Source: Clostridia bacterium
GTDB taxonomy: Bacteria; Bacillota; Clostridia; Christensenellales; CAAEEZ01
Assembly (NCBI GenBank): GCA_900755035.1
Contig: CAAEEZ010000001.1
Location: forward strand, 6,734 to 70,733
Reading direction: 5' to 3'
DNA length: 64,000 bases
Made by a program: the position numbers and the translations under genes. Shown here piece after piece: positions 9,030 to 18,975 of the stretch. Below the pieces are notes generated by a model, which ran no database searches, was not told the origin of the DNA, and saw only the letters and a program-made list of their open reading frames with translations. The stretch's first letter is position 1, and the number at the start of each line of letters is the position of its first letter.

Positions 9030-9773
9030 ATGAAAACGCAAATATCTTTTTGTAGCGTACTTGAAAAGGTGGACGATGCTTTAAGCAAGGATAATTTTCA
9101 AGAGGCTGAAAGAATACTTAATTATTGGGTGGGTCAAGCAGTTAGCGACGGTGATAAATCTACCGAACTTAGCCTACTTAACGAACTAATTGGATTATAC
9201 AGAAAGCAAAACGAAAAGGAAAAGGGGCTAGCAGTAGTTAGTCGCGCGCTAGTTATTTTAGACGAACTTAAACTGACCGACCTAACTTACGGCACTGTGA
9301 TGGTGAACGCTGCAACGGCGTACAAAGTATTTGGACTAACGGATAAAGCGTTAGAATTATACAATCTTGCAGAGGCCAATTACCGTCAAAACATAAGCGA
9401 AAACGACAAAAAATTTGCCGCTTTATATAACAACGAGGGCAGTTTATTTGCAAGCATTGGTAACGCTGAAAAAGCAACTGCGTGCTACGAAAAAGCCATT
9501 GCAATACTAGATAAAAGCGAAGGTAACGAATTAGAAAAAGCGATTAGTTTGCTAAATATTGCCGATGTAACCCCAAACGACGTCGAAAATGAAAGCAAAA
9601 TAGATAAGCTAGTAGATAGCGCGTACGAACTATTTAACGCTAAGGGGCTAAAACGTGATAGTTACTATTCGTTTGTTTGCAAAAAGTGTGCAAGCGCGTT
9701 TGGTTATTACGGTTATTTTTTGTACGAACAAGACCTGCTTGATAGGGCAAAAGAAATAGATGAACGGAATTAG
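9030..9773 (+). CDS. Tetratricopeptide repeat protein
   Basis: A 247-residue, all-helical protein with at least four TPR-like units (about residues 10-200; the clearest are around VNAATAYKVFGLTDKALELY and YNNEGSLFASIGNAEKAT). There is no signal peptide or membrane segment. The frame extends upstream to 9003, but the ATG at 9030 is one base after the kinase stop and starts with a normal first helix. It overlaps the DUF4037 gene by 14 bases, so the two are translationally coupled and probably form a pair. No enzymatic function can be assigned. Confidence 0.75.
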   Translation: MKTQISFCSVLEKVDDALSKDNFQEAERILNYWVGQAVSDGDKSTELSLLNELIGLYRKQNEKEKGLAVVSRALVILDELKLTDLTYGTVMVNAATAYKVFGLTDKALELYNLAEANYRQNISENDKKFAALYNNEGSLFASIGNAEKATACYEKAIAILDKSEGNELEKAISLLNIADVTPNDVENESKIDKLVDSAYELFNAKGLKRDSYYSFVCKKCASAFGYYGYFLYEQDLLDRAKEIDERN

Positions 9774-10686
9774 TTTAGCAAAAGAATTTTATACTAAAAA
9801 CGTAAAACCGATGCTTGACGCTGAGTTTCAAGACGAAGCAAATAGAATTGCCGTAGGTATTTTTGGCAAAGGGTCGGAGTGTTTTGGTTTTGACGACGAC
9901 GTGTCGAAAGACCACGACTACAAGGTGGGCGTTAGTTTGTTTATAACGGGCGAGGACGACGTAAAATTCGGCTATAAACTTACTAGGGCTTACGGGAAAT
10001 TGCCAAAGGAATTTATGGGCATAACCGCAAAAAGCGAAAGTTTGTTTGGCGTGGATAAATTCGGCGTAAATATTACTAGCAATTATTTTGAAAGTCTTAT
10101 TGGTTTTAGTCAAATTCCTACCGAGTGGCAAGCGTGGTTTTACACGCCCGATTATGCGTTTAGCGAAGCAACTAACGGGGAAATTTTTAGAGACGACCTT
10201 GGCATCGTTACGGATTTTAGAAGGCGTTTAGTTAGCGATTTCCCTATCGACGTAAAACTTAAAAAAATAGCGGGACACCTTGCTATAAGCTGTCAGGCAG
10301 GGCAATACAATTATAGTCGTATGATTAAGCACGGCGAGATTGCGGGATCTACCTTTGCGCTAAGTGAATTTGCAAGCAATATTTTGCACGTAATATTTGC
10401 GCTAGAAGATAGATTTTTGCCATACTACAAGTGGCGACTACGTGCGTTAAAGCAGTTTGATAAGGACGGTTTTTACGAAGATTTAACGAGTTTGCTTAGT
10501 ATGGATAGCACCGAAAACAAAGCGGATTTAATAGAGAAAATTGCAGGAAAGGTGATAATAAAACTAAATGAAAAAGGGTATTCTACCTCTAATAGCGACT
10601 ACCTTGAAAACCACGCAATTAGCGTGCAGTCTAATATAAATCAAAGAGAGATAAGGGCGTTACATTTGATGGATTTTGGTGGCTGA
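9760..10686 (+). CDS. DUF4037-domain protein (nucleotidyltransferase-like)
   Basis: A 308-residue protein. The N-terminal stretch with GKGSECFGFDDD and SKDHDYK is the DUF4037 hallmark and resembles the GS-x-Asp pattern of pol-beta nucleotidyltransferases, with an acidic triad available. The C-terminal two-thirds is helical. The substrate is unknown. The gene overlaps the TPR gene by 14 bases and ends the run before a strong terminator. Nothing in it points to glycan metabolism, so it may simply share the transcript with the glycosidases. Confidence 0.8.
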   Translation: MNGISLAKEFYTKNVKPMLDAEFQDEANRIAVGIFGKGSECFGFDDDVSKDHDYKVGVSLFITGEDDVKFGYKLTRAYGKLPKEFMGITAKSESLFGVDKFGVNITSNYFESLIGFSQIPTEWQAWFYTPDYAFSEATNGEIFRDDLGIVTDFRRRLVSDFPIDVKLKKIAGHLAISCQAGQYNYSRMIKHGEIAGSTFALSEFASNILHVIFALEDRFLPYYKWRLRALKQFDKDGFYEDLTSLLSMDSTENKADLIEKIAGKVIIKLNEKGYSTSNSDYLENHAISVQSNINQREIRALHLMDFGG

Positions 10687-10726
10687 CATGCTAAAAGCAT
10701 AGTAAAAGAAGATAGAGTAGTTTAAC

Positions 10727-10750
10727 AAAAGGGCGTTTGCCCTTTTTTAT
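10727..10750 (+). terminator. Intrinsic terminator of the glycosidase operon
   Basis: Stem AAAAGGGC/GCCCTTTT (10727-10734 and 10739-10746) with a GTTT loop, running into TTTTTTAT. It closes the run that began at 3313. Confidence 0.85.
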
Positions 10751-10951
10751 TTTATAAATTTATCGCAAAATATCAAATAGATTTATTGAATATTAAAACC
10801 ATTGAAATTTACGTTACCACTTTTACAATAATTTAATGCTATTGAAAATTATCATATTACTAATTATACGTAATAACACGGTAATAAATGTAAAAAACGA
10901 ATATTTTTGGTGTAAAAATAAAAAATCGTATATATTTTATTAGTTATTTTA

Positions 10952-10980
10952 TTGATAAGAGTATTATATCGTTATATAAT
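10952..10980 (+). promoter_or_regulatory. Sigma-A promoter of the two-component system operon
   Basis: TTGATA at 10952-10957, a 17-bp spacer, and a perfect TATAAT at 10975-10980. It lies about 55 bases upstream of the response regulator start, which has GCGGAGG. The rest of 10751-11043 is AT-rich without a recognisable gene. Confidence 0.65.
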
Positions 10981-11043
10981 TATTTTAAGTAAAATTAAGT
11001 TTGATGTAATATTTATTTAATTTTTAATTGAGCGGAGGTATAT

Positions 11044-11712
11044 ATGAGATTACTTGTAGTAGAGGATGATGAAAAGTTATCTAAGATTTTGGCTGTTTCT
11101 TTAAGTCAAATTGGTGAAATCGACGTGGCAAATTCGGGCGAAAAGGCGCTTCAAATGGTGGAAAAATCGTATTACGACCTAGTAATACTAGATTTAATGC
11201 TGGGCAATCTATCGGGTATGGAAGTACTTAGAGAGATAAGAAGAATGTATTTAATGCCCGTAATTATATTGTCGGCGCTTAGCGACGTAGACAAAAAGAT
11301 AGAGTGTTTCAGGCTAGGGGCAGACGACTATATGACTAAGCCTTTTTCAAGGGAAGAACTTATCGTGCGTATCGAGGCTGCGCTTCGTAGAAGTGGCGGT
11401 AGTTTTAGTTGCACGGACTATAAGTTTGAGAATATGGAAATAAATTACGCAAACAAGATGCTAAAAATCGACGGCGAATACGTAGAAATGAATAGGAAAA
11501 CCTACGAAATACTAGAACTTTTAGTGCGCAATAAAGAGATTATCATGTCCAAGCAACAAATTTTCGATAGAATTTGGGGCTACTATTCAACCACGGGAAC
11601 GCAAGTTATCGAGATAAATATTTTTAGACTGCGTAAAATTTTAGAGCCGTACGGGCTAGATAAACACTTAAAAACGATAAAGGCCACGGGATATATGTGG
11701 ACGGAGAAATAG
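11044..11712 (+). CDS. OmpR/PhoB-family response regulator
   Basis: A 222-residue regulator. The receiver domain (1-118) has the acidic pocket VEDDE (residues 6-10), phosphoacceptor Asp50 and Lys99 in MTKP. The C-terminal winged helix (about 125-222) carries NRKTYEILELL and the recognition region ending RLRKILE. It stops one base before the histidine kinase start, so the two are a cognate pair. Its target cannot be read, but the two lipoproteins, two membrane proteins and ABC transporter that follow are natural candidates. Confidence 0.95.
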   Translation: MRLLVVEDDEKLSKILAVSLSQIGEIDVANSGEKALQMVEKSYYDLVILDLMLGNLSGMEVLREIRRMYLMPVIILSALSDVDKKIECFRLGADDYMTKPFSREELIVRIEAALRRSGGSFSCTDYKFENMEINYANKMLKIDGEYVEMNRKTYEILELLVRNKEIIMSKQQIFDRIWGYYSTTGTQVIEINIFRLRKILEPYGLDKHLKTIKATGYMWTEK

Positions 11713-11713
11713 T

Positions 11714-12955
11714 ATGTTTAAGCTAGATAAAAACATTAAAAAACGGTGGTTATCTTTTATATTGCTGAATATGTTGATACTTTTATTGGTATTCGGCGCA
11801 ATATTGATAGGCTACGGAGCAGTTGCTACAAAAGCAAACGACGATGCTTTACGATCTGGCGTAAAGGACTACGTTGATATTTTGAAAGGTTATTCTTACG
11901 AGCAACTTTTAGATATTTGCGAGGGGAAAACCCACGTTATTGCCGTGGATAATCCTCAGTTTAAGTTTGGCGTATATAGTCAGCGTGGAGACGGCAGTTT
12001 TGGGTTTGCAACAAACGATAGTTATCTAAATAGGGTAGAGCCGACTATCGGTGGCAAGCTAGACCAAATAGAAGAAGAAAATATAGGTAACGGCAAATTC
12101 GTTACCTATACTACGTCTATAAACGGCAGTCTTGGAGCGTACGTAAAGGTATTCGCCTCGGCAGATTACGTGTATGCGTCTAGCGATACCATGACTATAA
12201 ACGGCGTATTATTTGGCATAGCGTTCGTTGTATTATGCGTGTTACTATCTATTTTGCTTGGTTATATCGAAATAAAACCTATTACGGAAAACTACTACAA
12301 GCAAAGGAATTTTATCAACGATATGTCGCACGAAATACGTACTCCGCTTGCAATCATCAAGGGCAATTTGGAAAACGTGCTTGCTACTCCCGACGCTAAA
12401 ATAAGCGTGGTGGAAGAAGATATTAGAGAGTGCGTAAACGAAGTGGACTATATGACGAATATGTCTACGGGCTTACTTGATATTGCGCATGCTGAAAATA
12501 GAAAAGCAAAGAAGGACACCGTTCTAAGCGAAGCCGTAGCAGAAACGGTGGATTTGTTCGGCGACGTTGCCGCTATGAGTAATAAATCGTTACTTGCAAG
12601 AATAGATTATTGCCCACTAGTCGTTGATAAGGAAAAGATAAAGCAACTTGTAACTATACTATTAGATAACGCCCTAAAATACACGACGGACGGCGATAGA
12701 ATAAACGTAAAACTCAAAAACGTGGGTGGAACGTGTAGTTTAGTGGTGCAAGATACGGGTATCGGCGTAAAAAAGGACGACCTAGACAAGATATTCGATA
12801 GGTTCTATCGTGGCGAAAACGTAAAAGAAATACAAGGTACGGGGCTAGGTCTTTCGATAGCAAAATCTATCGTAGATTCTATGAACGGCACTATCAGGGC
12901 GACGGAAAACGCTCCGTGTGGTTTGGAAATAACCGCTACGTTTAAGGTGGATTAG
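11714..12955 (+). CDS. Sensor histidine kinase of the two-component pair
   Basis: A 413-residue membrane kinase. TM1 is at about 13-34, an extracytoplasmic sensor region at 35-160, and TM2 at about 162-184. The H-box INDMSHEIRTPL (His206) follows. The ATPase domain has LLDNALKYT (N box), DTGIGV (G1), a F box around FDRFYRG, and GTGLGLSI (G2). All catalytic motifs are intact. The roughly 125-residue outer loop has no domain I recognise. It is cognate to the response regulator directly upstream and precedes a large lipoprotein by one base. Confidence 0.95.
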   Translation: MFKLDKNIKKRWLSFILLNMLILLLVFGAILIGYGAVATKANDDALRSGVKDYVDILKGYSYEQLLDICEGKTHVIAVDNPQFKFGVYSQRGDGSFGFATNDSYLNRVEPTIGGKLDQIEEENIGNGKFVTYTTSINGSLGAYVKVFASADYVYASSDTMTINGVLFGIAFVVLCVLLSILLGYIEIKPITENYYKQRNFINDMSHEIRTPLAIIKGNLENVLATPDAKISVVEEDIRECVNEVDYMTNMSTGLLDIAHAENRKAKKDTVLSEAVAETVDLFGDVAAMSNKSLLARIDYCPLVVDKEKIKQLVTILLDNALKYTTDGDRINVKLKNVGGTCSLVVQDTGIGVKKDDLDKIFDRFYRGENVKEIQGTGLGLSIAKSIVDSMNGTIRATENAPCGLEITATFKVD

Positions 12956-12956
12956 T

Positions 12957-15953
12957 ATGAAAAGAGTAAAAAAAGCCCTAATTGTTATATTCGTCGTGGC
13001 AATATGTGCCCTTACGCTGACTGCCTGTGGGGAAACTACTTTGCCTACGAACAAGCCTATAAAGTGGACGAGTTACCTAGACGAAGTGGGTAGTTTAATA
13101 GAAAAGCAGGTACAGGGCGAAGATAATATCGTGGTTGAAATTACGGGCAATAGTTCTAGTCGTGGTAAATATTACTCTATTTACTTTGGCGTTGATTTCG
13201 ACGTAAAAAACGTGGAAAATTCTGCGATGGCGCTTATAGTTAAGGATAAGGAACGCACGGTATTTTCACTGCTTGCTGACGAAGGCAATACCTATCTTGA
13301 CGTTGGTCAAAACGACGTACTGCAAACCGTAAGGTTGAAACTAAACGAAACGGGGCTGTTTAGTTGGCTTGGCGCAAAGATAGATGGCGATGCTACTAAC
13401 GGCGCTAAAATCATCAAGGACGTATTTGTAAATATAGGTCAAAATATATTTAACGGCGTAGACGTTGACAAGGACAGGACGAAGTATTCGTTTATGATAG
13501 ACGAAGTGAAGTTTGCCGACGGTATATTAAAGTCGATTGAGTATATTTTGCAAGTAGACCCGGAATTATCCAAGATTTTCCTTGGTGTTCTTGGCGTAAA
13601 CGAAAAAGACGACGTTGCTAGCCTAGTGCAAGGTGTTGAAGGCAACGTGGAATTTAGCGTGCAGGACGGCAAAATAGTTAGCGTTAATGCGGATTGTACG
13701 AGTGAAAATAACACTAGCGAGAAGGTGAAATTCAGCGTTAAAGTTGGCGAGGAAGTATCTAATATCAAGGATAAATTGCCAACTAGCGACGAAGGGTACA
13801 AGGTAACTAAGGTCGGCACGGCTATGATGAGTGGAACGATAGGTTTGTACTCACAGTCGAGTAGGGCAATTAGCTACGACTATACCTTAAACGTCAACTT
13901 AGATTTAATGAAACTTATCTACAACGACTACGACCTATCCACCTTGTCGGGCGACAACTATTTTCATCTAAGGCTTACGCACAAATGTAGCGAGTATTGC
14001 AAGGAGTTTTGCCTAAGCAAAATAAGTAGGTCGAAAGGCGCAGTCGTGGACGTAGCCTATTCGCCAAAGCATTTTGGTACGAACAATTTGTACGTGAACG
14101 TGAATTTGCAGTCGGTAATGAGTAGTGGATATATGCAAGAAAAGGCAAAGTATTTCAACGGAATGGCAGCAGAAACCTTGTCCGAATACGCATTGTTTAC
14201 TTTTACACCCGAAGTACTAAGGGAGAAGAGTTATATATCGAAGTTTTTCGGCTCAATGTACCTAAATTATATGGGGGTAAAGCAGGGCGAATTTGACTAT
14301 TCGGTGGACAAATTCAAACAAACTTTTTCTTCGTCCGATTTAATCACGCTTATTCTTAACGACTATTTCGTTAGTGAAGAATTCGTAATCGACGAAATAA
14401 AACTTAGGATTACCGACAACGTAAGTTGGCAAACCGACGAGTACGATATATATAAGGATACCGTGTATATCATAGATAACGAAGTTAGCGAATTAAAGCG
14501 TTACAAGGCAGACGTAATACTAAAAAGCAAGGAGTCGAATATATTAGACTACGTTGTAGAGGCTAAAGCGGAAGGCGTAGATAGTGGAAATAACGAAAAA
14601 TATTTGTTAAATAATATTTACGACAAAGAAGGCAATTTGCTTACCGGCGTAAATGACAACGGCGTTTACGTTCCTATCGGGCTAAGCGAGGCGCAGGACC
14701 TTGTAGGCAAAACGATTAAGTTAAAGGTGATAGGTTACGATAAGCAAGTGAAAAACGATATATATCTTGCAGAGATAGTGGAAGTGGTAAATATTGATTA
14801 TGAAAACTTTGATAGCGTGCAAGAAGTAACGTTAAGGATAAAATATCCAAACCCACTAGAATATGCCTACGGACTTGGCGACGCCGTTATAATGTTGATG
14901 GACAACTTTTTGGAAGGCAAAGGCGATTTTACCGAGCAGATAAACGTAAGCATAAAACTGACCAAAGAAGTGGAAGATTCGTTTAGTCTAAAAAGTGCAG
15001 ATAATAACGAACAATACGAAATGTTTTACAACGTAAACGTAGATAAGGCGTATATGCTAAAAGGCGAAGCTGAGTTATCCTATCAAAACGGATACAAAAA
15101 AACTATGTCGGTAATAGCAACGTCCGATAGCGTGCAAGAAAATAATAATTTACTTGGGCGTGCATATTCTACTAAAAGATGGGGAGTGATATCATTAACC
15201 TTCAATGTAGCAGGTAGAAAAATAAAAAGGTCGATAACTATCAAAAAGCCCGACCAATTTGATTTTTCTTATAACGAAAGAGAGCATATAGTGAATACGG
15301 CAAGCTACCTAGACAACTACACGTATTTGTACGGTATTTACAATCACGAAAGCGGTACTACTAAAAGTAGAATATTAGTAGACTTAGAAAATATATATAT
15401 AAATAATATATCGCTTGCAGAGGAAACGGAAAATTGGGGACATTACGACACGTTTGGATACAAGCAATTAGTGTTCTACAAGTCCAACGACTATATCGCA
15501 GAAGTTAGAGTAGGCGATTACGTCAGCCATAAGTTTGTTGTAAAAGTAGTAAACAAGTCGCAACAGGCAGTGGAGTATGCTTTCAAGCCGAAGAATATGG
15601 TTGAGCCTGCGTATACTACGGGCGGAGTTATTTATTTAAGCGGAAGTATAATAAACGAAAAGCACGGCGTACAGCAAGGCGAATCGATACTAGAAGTAAG
15701 GGTAAAAATGGCAGTCGTTAGTTCTAGTGGGGACGTTAAATATGTTACGGCAAAGCAGGAGGACTACGAGCTAACTTTTTCAGTAGGTGGTGTTCTTGCT
15801 GAAAACAACGAAATTTGTCTAACTTTGCCGGAACTTATAATAACGCCTATCGAGGCAAATATTAAGATAAAATTTATAACGCAAGGTGCGTACAAAGTGG
15901 AGTTTTTGATAAATAGAAGTGAAAAATACGTATATTCGTTTAGTATTATTTAG
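12957..15953 (+). CDS. Large putative lipoprotein of unknown function
   Basis: A 998-residue secreted protein. The N-terminus has Lys/Arg residues, a hydrophobic core and the lipobox LTAC with Cys24, so it should be a membrane-anchored lipoprotein outside the cell. The rest is rich in beta-strand patterns, with no enzyme motif that I recognise. Residues 200-300 resemble in pattern the neighbouring lipoprotein at 16286 (a segment of the type FSVQDGKIVSVNADC), suggesting a shared domain; this is by eye only. It starts one base after the histidine kinase stop, so it is part of the same operon and may be sensor input or output. Confidence 0.7.
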   Translation: MKRVKKALIVIFVVAICALTLTACGETTLPTNKPIKWTSYLDEVGSLIEKQVQGEDNIVVEITGNSSSRGKYYSIYFGVDFDVKNVENSAMALIVKDKERTVFSLLADEGNTYLDVGQNDVLQTVRLKLNETGLFSWLGAKIDGDATNGAKIIKDVFVNIGQNIFNGVDVDKDRTKYSFMIDEVKFADGILKSIEYILQVDPELSKIFLGVLGVNEKDDVASLVQGVEGNVEFSVQDGKIVSVNADCTSENNTSEKVKFSVKVGEEVSNIKDKLPTSDEGYKVTKVGTAMMSGTIGLYSQSSRAISYDYTLNVNLDLMKLIYNDYDLSTLSGDNYFHLRLTHKCSEYCKEFCLSKISRSKGAVVDVAYSPKHFGTNNLYVNVNLQSVMSSGYMQEKAKYFNGMAAETLSEYALFTFTPEVLREKSYISKFFGSMYLNYMGVKQGEFDYSVDKFKQTFSSSDLITLILNDYFVSEEFVIDEIKLRITDNVSWQTDEYDIYKDTVYIIDNEVSELKRYKADVILKSKESNILDYVVEAKAEGVDSGNNEKYLLNNIYDKEGNLLTGVNDNGVYVPIGLSEAQDLVGKTIKLKVIGYDKQVKNDIYLAEIVEVVNIDYENFDSVQEVTLRIKYPNPLEYAYGLGDAVIMLMDNFLEGKGDFTEQINVSIKLTKEVEDSFSLKSADNNEQYEMFYNVNVDKAYMLKGEAELSYQNGYKKTMSVIATSDSVQENNNLLGRAYSTKRWGVISLTFNVAGRKIKRSITIKKPDQFDFSYNEREHIVNTASYLDNYTYLYGIYNHESGTTKSRILVDLENIYINNISLAEETENWGHYDTFGYKQLVFYKSNDYIAEVRVGDYVSHKFVVKVVNKSQQAVEYAFKPKNMVEPAYTTGGVIYLSGSIINEKHGVQQGESILEVRVKMAVVSSSGDVKYVTAKQEDYELTFSVGGVLAENNEICLTLPELIITPIEANIKIKFITQGAYKVEFLINRSEKYVYSFSII

Positions 15954-16054
15954 TTGTTTTGTAATATTAAATTAAGGTTAAAAGGTTGCTTTATATGTAA
16001 AAATATCGCTATTAGCCATAAAATTAAACGAATATAACAAATTAAACAAATATT

Positions 16055-16105
16055 AAAATCCTATTTCATAAAAATTGCATAAATGAGATAGGATTTTTTA
16101 TTTTT
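16055..16105 (+). terminator. Intrinsic terminator after the 998-residue lipoprotein gene
   Basis: A long stem AAAATCCTATTTCAT (16055-16069) pairs with ATGAGATAGGATTTT (16083-16097), with one G-T pair, followed by TTATTTTT. It separates the two-component operon from the next transcription unit. Confidence 0.75.
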
Positions 16106-16207
16106 AAGCGTATTTTGTAGGTCATTTTTGCAATTTTGTCTAAAAAATATAAAATTTTTTGCAAAAAAAGTGTCGAAATTACCAAATTTAATTTTAATTT
16201 AATTTTA

Positions 16208-16235
16208 TTGAAATCGTCGTTTAATTTAATATAAA
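16208..16235 (+). promoter_or_regulatory. Candidate promoter of the second lipoprotein locus
   Basis: TTGAAA (16208-16213), a 16-bp spacer, TATAAA (16230-16235), about 50 bases before the start at 16286. The surrounding DNA is AT-rich, which lowers confidence. Confidence 0.45.
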
Positions 16236-16285
16236 CGCAATGATCCATTATTGTACCATTGCAAAAAAATGAAAGGGAGTTATGT

Positions 16286-17713
16286 ATGAGACGCAAATTA
16301 CTAAACTTTTGTTGATGATAACCGTTGTATGTATGAGCGTTATGACGCTTGTGCTTGCTGCTTGTAGCAATACTAGTACCGAGCCGCAAAAGCCAGCTCA
16401 GGACAACACCAATGTAAATACCGTTACCATGCTAAAAGACGTTATCAACAACTTAAAAGCAAGTTATGCTCTTGACAAAACGTTCGGCATTGACGTTGCT
16501 GCAAAATATTTGCAAGACGACAAAAACGACGATACCGAAGACGCTAAGTTCGAACTTATCGCAAAAGGTAACGTGGACGTAAACGACGACGCAGCCGAGA
16601 ACGCAACTAACTTTGTAATCGAGTTAAACAAACTTGGCGCTGAGAGCAAAGAAACAATGTTTGGTATTGCGTATGAAGTTATAGACGGAAAGCCTTATTT
16701 CTTTGTAAATCTTCTTAACGGAGGTTACGAGAAAATTAACGGATTTTCAATTCTTTCTTTGTACAAAATGGCAAACGCACAAGTAGCAGGTGGAGCGGAA
16801 GGAATCAATATAGAATCTTTAATCGCTTACGTTGCTCCTATCCTAGTCGGTGATACCGGTAAGGTAGAGAATGGCGTATACACTTTTAATTTCGATTTGG
16901 CTAACTTAGTAAACGAAATCGAAGGTTTTATTCCGCTTTTAACTGGCGCATTGAATATGTCCACTGAAGACCTAGACTCTTTGGTAGCGATTTTCTGCAA
17001 AAATATGACTTTCTCTTCTGGTGAGGCAGTAGATAGACTTGCCGACCTCGTAGATTACGTAAATACCGAGATGTCGTTTAGTGGTACGATTGCTGTAAAA
17101 TTCGATGCGAATAAAAAGTTTACCTCATCAAGCCTTACTTTTGACTATGCAAACGGCGACGAAGGTAAAACTTACACCTTCAGCGTAGACAAAGCCTTTG
17201 TAGGTACTACGAACACCCCTATCGACACCTTCAACGACTTTGCACTTACTGAGGATGCACGTAAACAAAATCAAGCGTACAAATTATCCTAATGAAAACA
17301 AAAATGGATCAAGAAATACCTATATTTATTATACGGTAAAATTTGATGGATATTATAAATCGGGTTCATTTGCTGCATACGAATTATATGCAACTGATAA
17401 AACTAGCAAATATTCACAACACGATATCAATAAAACTTTTGACGGATTTATTTCGAACGTAAACAAGATTTACTACGAAAAAGACGGACAAAAAGTAGAA
17501 CTTGAGTTTAAGTACGGCAAAGATGGTTATGCTATATACGAGAAAGGTACGGATAATAAAGTTTACGACGTAACCGTAAAAGTAACTAAGGATAGCCAAG
17601 AAGTTCAACTAGTAGACGGTAAATTTGCCGAAATAGGTACGTACAAGATAGAATACGATATGACCATTAACGGAGTAAATCAAAAATTCTATCATACCGT
17701 AACCGTTAAATAA
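16286..17713 (+). pseudogene. Putative lipoprotein gene with two apparent frameshifts
   Basis: The natural start is the ATG at 16286, six bases after GGGAG, giving MRRKLLNF. That frame stops at once, but adding one T to the run at 16307-16310 joins it to LLMITVVCMSVMTLVLAAC, a perfect lipoprotein signal. The main frame then runs to a stop at 17290-17292, while the next frame continues from about 17280 to 17713 (YPNENKNGSRNTY, then a beta-rich domain ending FYHTVTVK). The break is near the A run at 17281-17283. The intact middle part could still start at 16282, but that ATG sits only two bases from the Shine-Dalgarno sequence. This is either decay, phase variation or base-calling error. The function is unknown. 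Confidence 0.6.
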
Positions 17714-17727
17714 TTCGTGGAGGGATT

Positions 17728-18975
17728 ATGGATAAGACAAAAATTTACAAAGGATTAAAATTTGTGTTCTTTATGGCTGGCTTTCCACTATTGATATTAT
17801 TGCTAATATCTACTATGGCACCTATGTTCGGTCAAGAAGTAATGGGTAGCCATGCAGTAAACTGGATACTAATATTTTTAGCCATTTGGGCATTTATAGT
17901 GATTTTGCAATTCGTACTTGAAAAATTTGTGGGTAAGAAGAGCGAAAATCATCACAAACTAGTGCTTGTGATAACGGCAGCGGCTAGAATCATTATGGTG
18001 CTAGTTCCCACCGCTATCTTTGATGCAACTGCAAAAGCAAACTACGACGCAGATTACCAAAAACTTGAAAATAAAGGCTTGGTAAGAGATTACGAATCCG
18101 CTATGGGTTGGCACAGAGATTTCACCTCCAAAAAAAGTAGTGCTGTGTATGAATTAATCAATGCAAATAACGACTTTATGAAATTGTACAACCTTAGCGG
18201 AGTAGAATCGTCGTGGTTCGGCAACGCCGACAAGGAAAATAACCTTGGTTATAGAATGGGGTCTAGGGAGAAGGCAGACGTTCTTATTAAGGAAAAAACC
18301 TTAGCAAAAGCGAAATTACCTGAACTAAAAGCAGAACTTGAAAAAATCGAAGGTGAGATTGTTGCCGCTGAAACGGCACTTGCCGATGCTGAAACTGCGC
18401 TTGCTGCCGACCCTGAAAATGCAGAGTTGATTGCGGCAAGAGATACGGCAAAAGCCGCATACGACCAAATCGTACTTGACTACGAGGACGACCTTGTTCG
18501 CTTAAAGGGTGCAAGAGTGGATATCTCCGCCTATAAAGACGACCTAGTAAATATCGTAGTTGATATTATCAAAAACACCGATACCGTACTTCCTGACGGC
18601 TTAACTATTAGTCTAGCAGGTATGAATATCGAGGTTGGCAAACTTGTAAACACCATTATGGGACTTGTTGGTGGCTCTATCACCCCAGAGAGCATTTCAG
18701 CTCTTATCCCTGACGTAATTTATACGGGACTTGCAACCGAAGAAAACAAAGCAAAAGGTATCGAAACGATAACCACCTACGAAAATATGGTAAACGGTAC
18801 TGATAGCGACAAATCGCTTGCCGACGTTCAAGCGTTCGCTTTCAAACTAAAACATTACCCAAGCGTACTTGCTGCCGGTGCAACCCGTTATGCTTGCTAC
18901 GTTACGGTAGGTCTAATCGTTCTTAGCATCTTTATGACGGACTTCTTCGACAAAAAGATTAAGGAGGCGAAATAA
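17728..18975 (+). CDS. Membrane protein with extracytoplasmic coiled coil, unknown function
   Basis: A 415-residue protein with hydrophobic segments at about 12-34, 43-66, 78-96 and 384-405. Between the third and fourth lies a large loop of roughly 285 residues. That loop has an Ala/Glu/Asp-rich helix (about 190-260, with AETALADAETALAADPE) that looks like a coiled coil. The ribosome binding site GGAGG is clear. The gene is followed by a second membrane protein of the same layout, overlapping by one base, and preceded by a lipoprotein locus 14 bases away. I do not recognise a family. A sensor or transporter accessory role would fit the layout. Confidence 0.7.
   Translation: MDKTKIYKGLKFVFFMAGFPLLILLLISTMAPMFGQEVMGSHAVNWILIFLAIWAFIVILQFVLEKFVGKKSENHHKLVLVITAAARIIMVLVPTAIFDATAKANYDADYQKLENKGLVRDYESAMGWHRDFTSKKSSAVYELINANNDFMKLYNLSGVESSWFGNADKENNLGYRMGSREKADVLIKEKTLAKAKLPELKAELEKIEGEIVAAETALADAETALAADPENAELIAARDTAKAAYDQIVLDYEDDLVRLKGARVDISAYKDDLVNIVVDIIKNTDTVLPDGLTISLAGMNIEVGKLVNTIMGLVGGSITPESISALIPDVIYTGLATEENKAKGIETITTYENMVNGTDSDKSLADVQAFAFKLKHYPSVLAAGATRYACYVTVGLIVLSIFMTDFFDKKIKEAK

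Noticed and set aside
13439..13819. Ser/Thr/Leu-rich minus-strand frames (also at 1276, 49064, 53516 and 54522)
   Set aside because: Their composition is what the reverse strand of AT-rich coding DNA gives; the plus-strand genes are clearly real.
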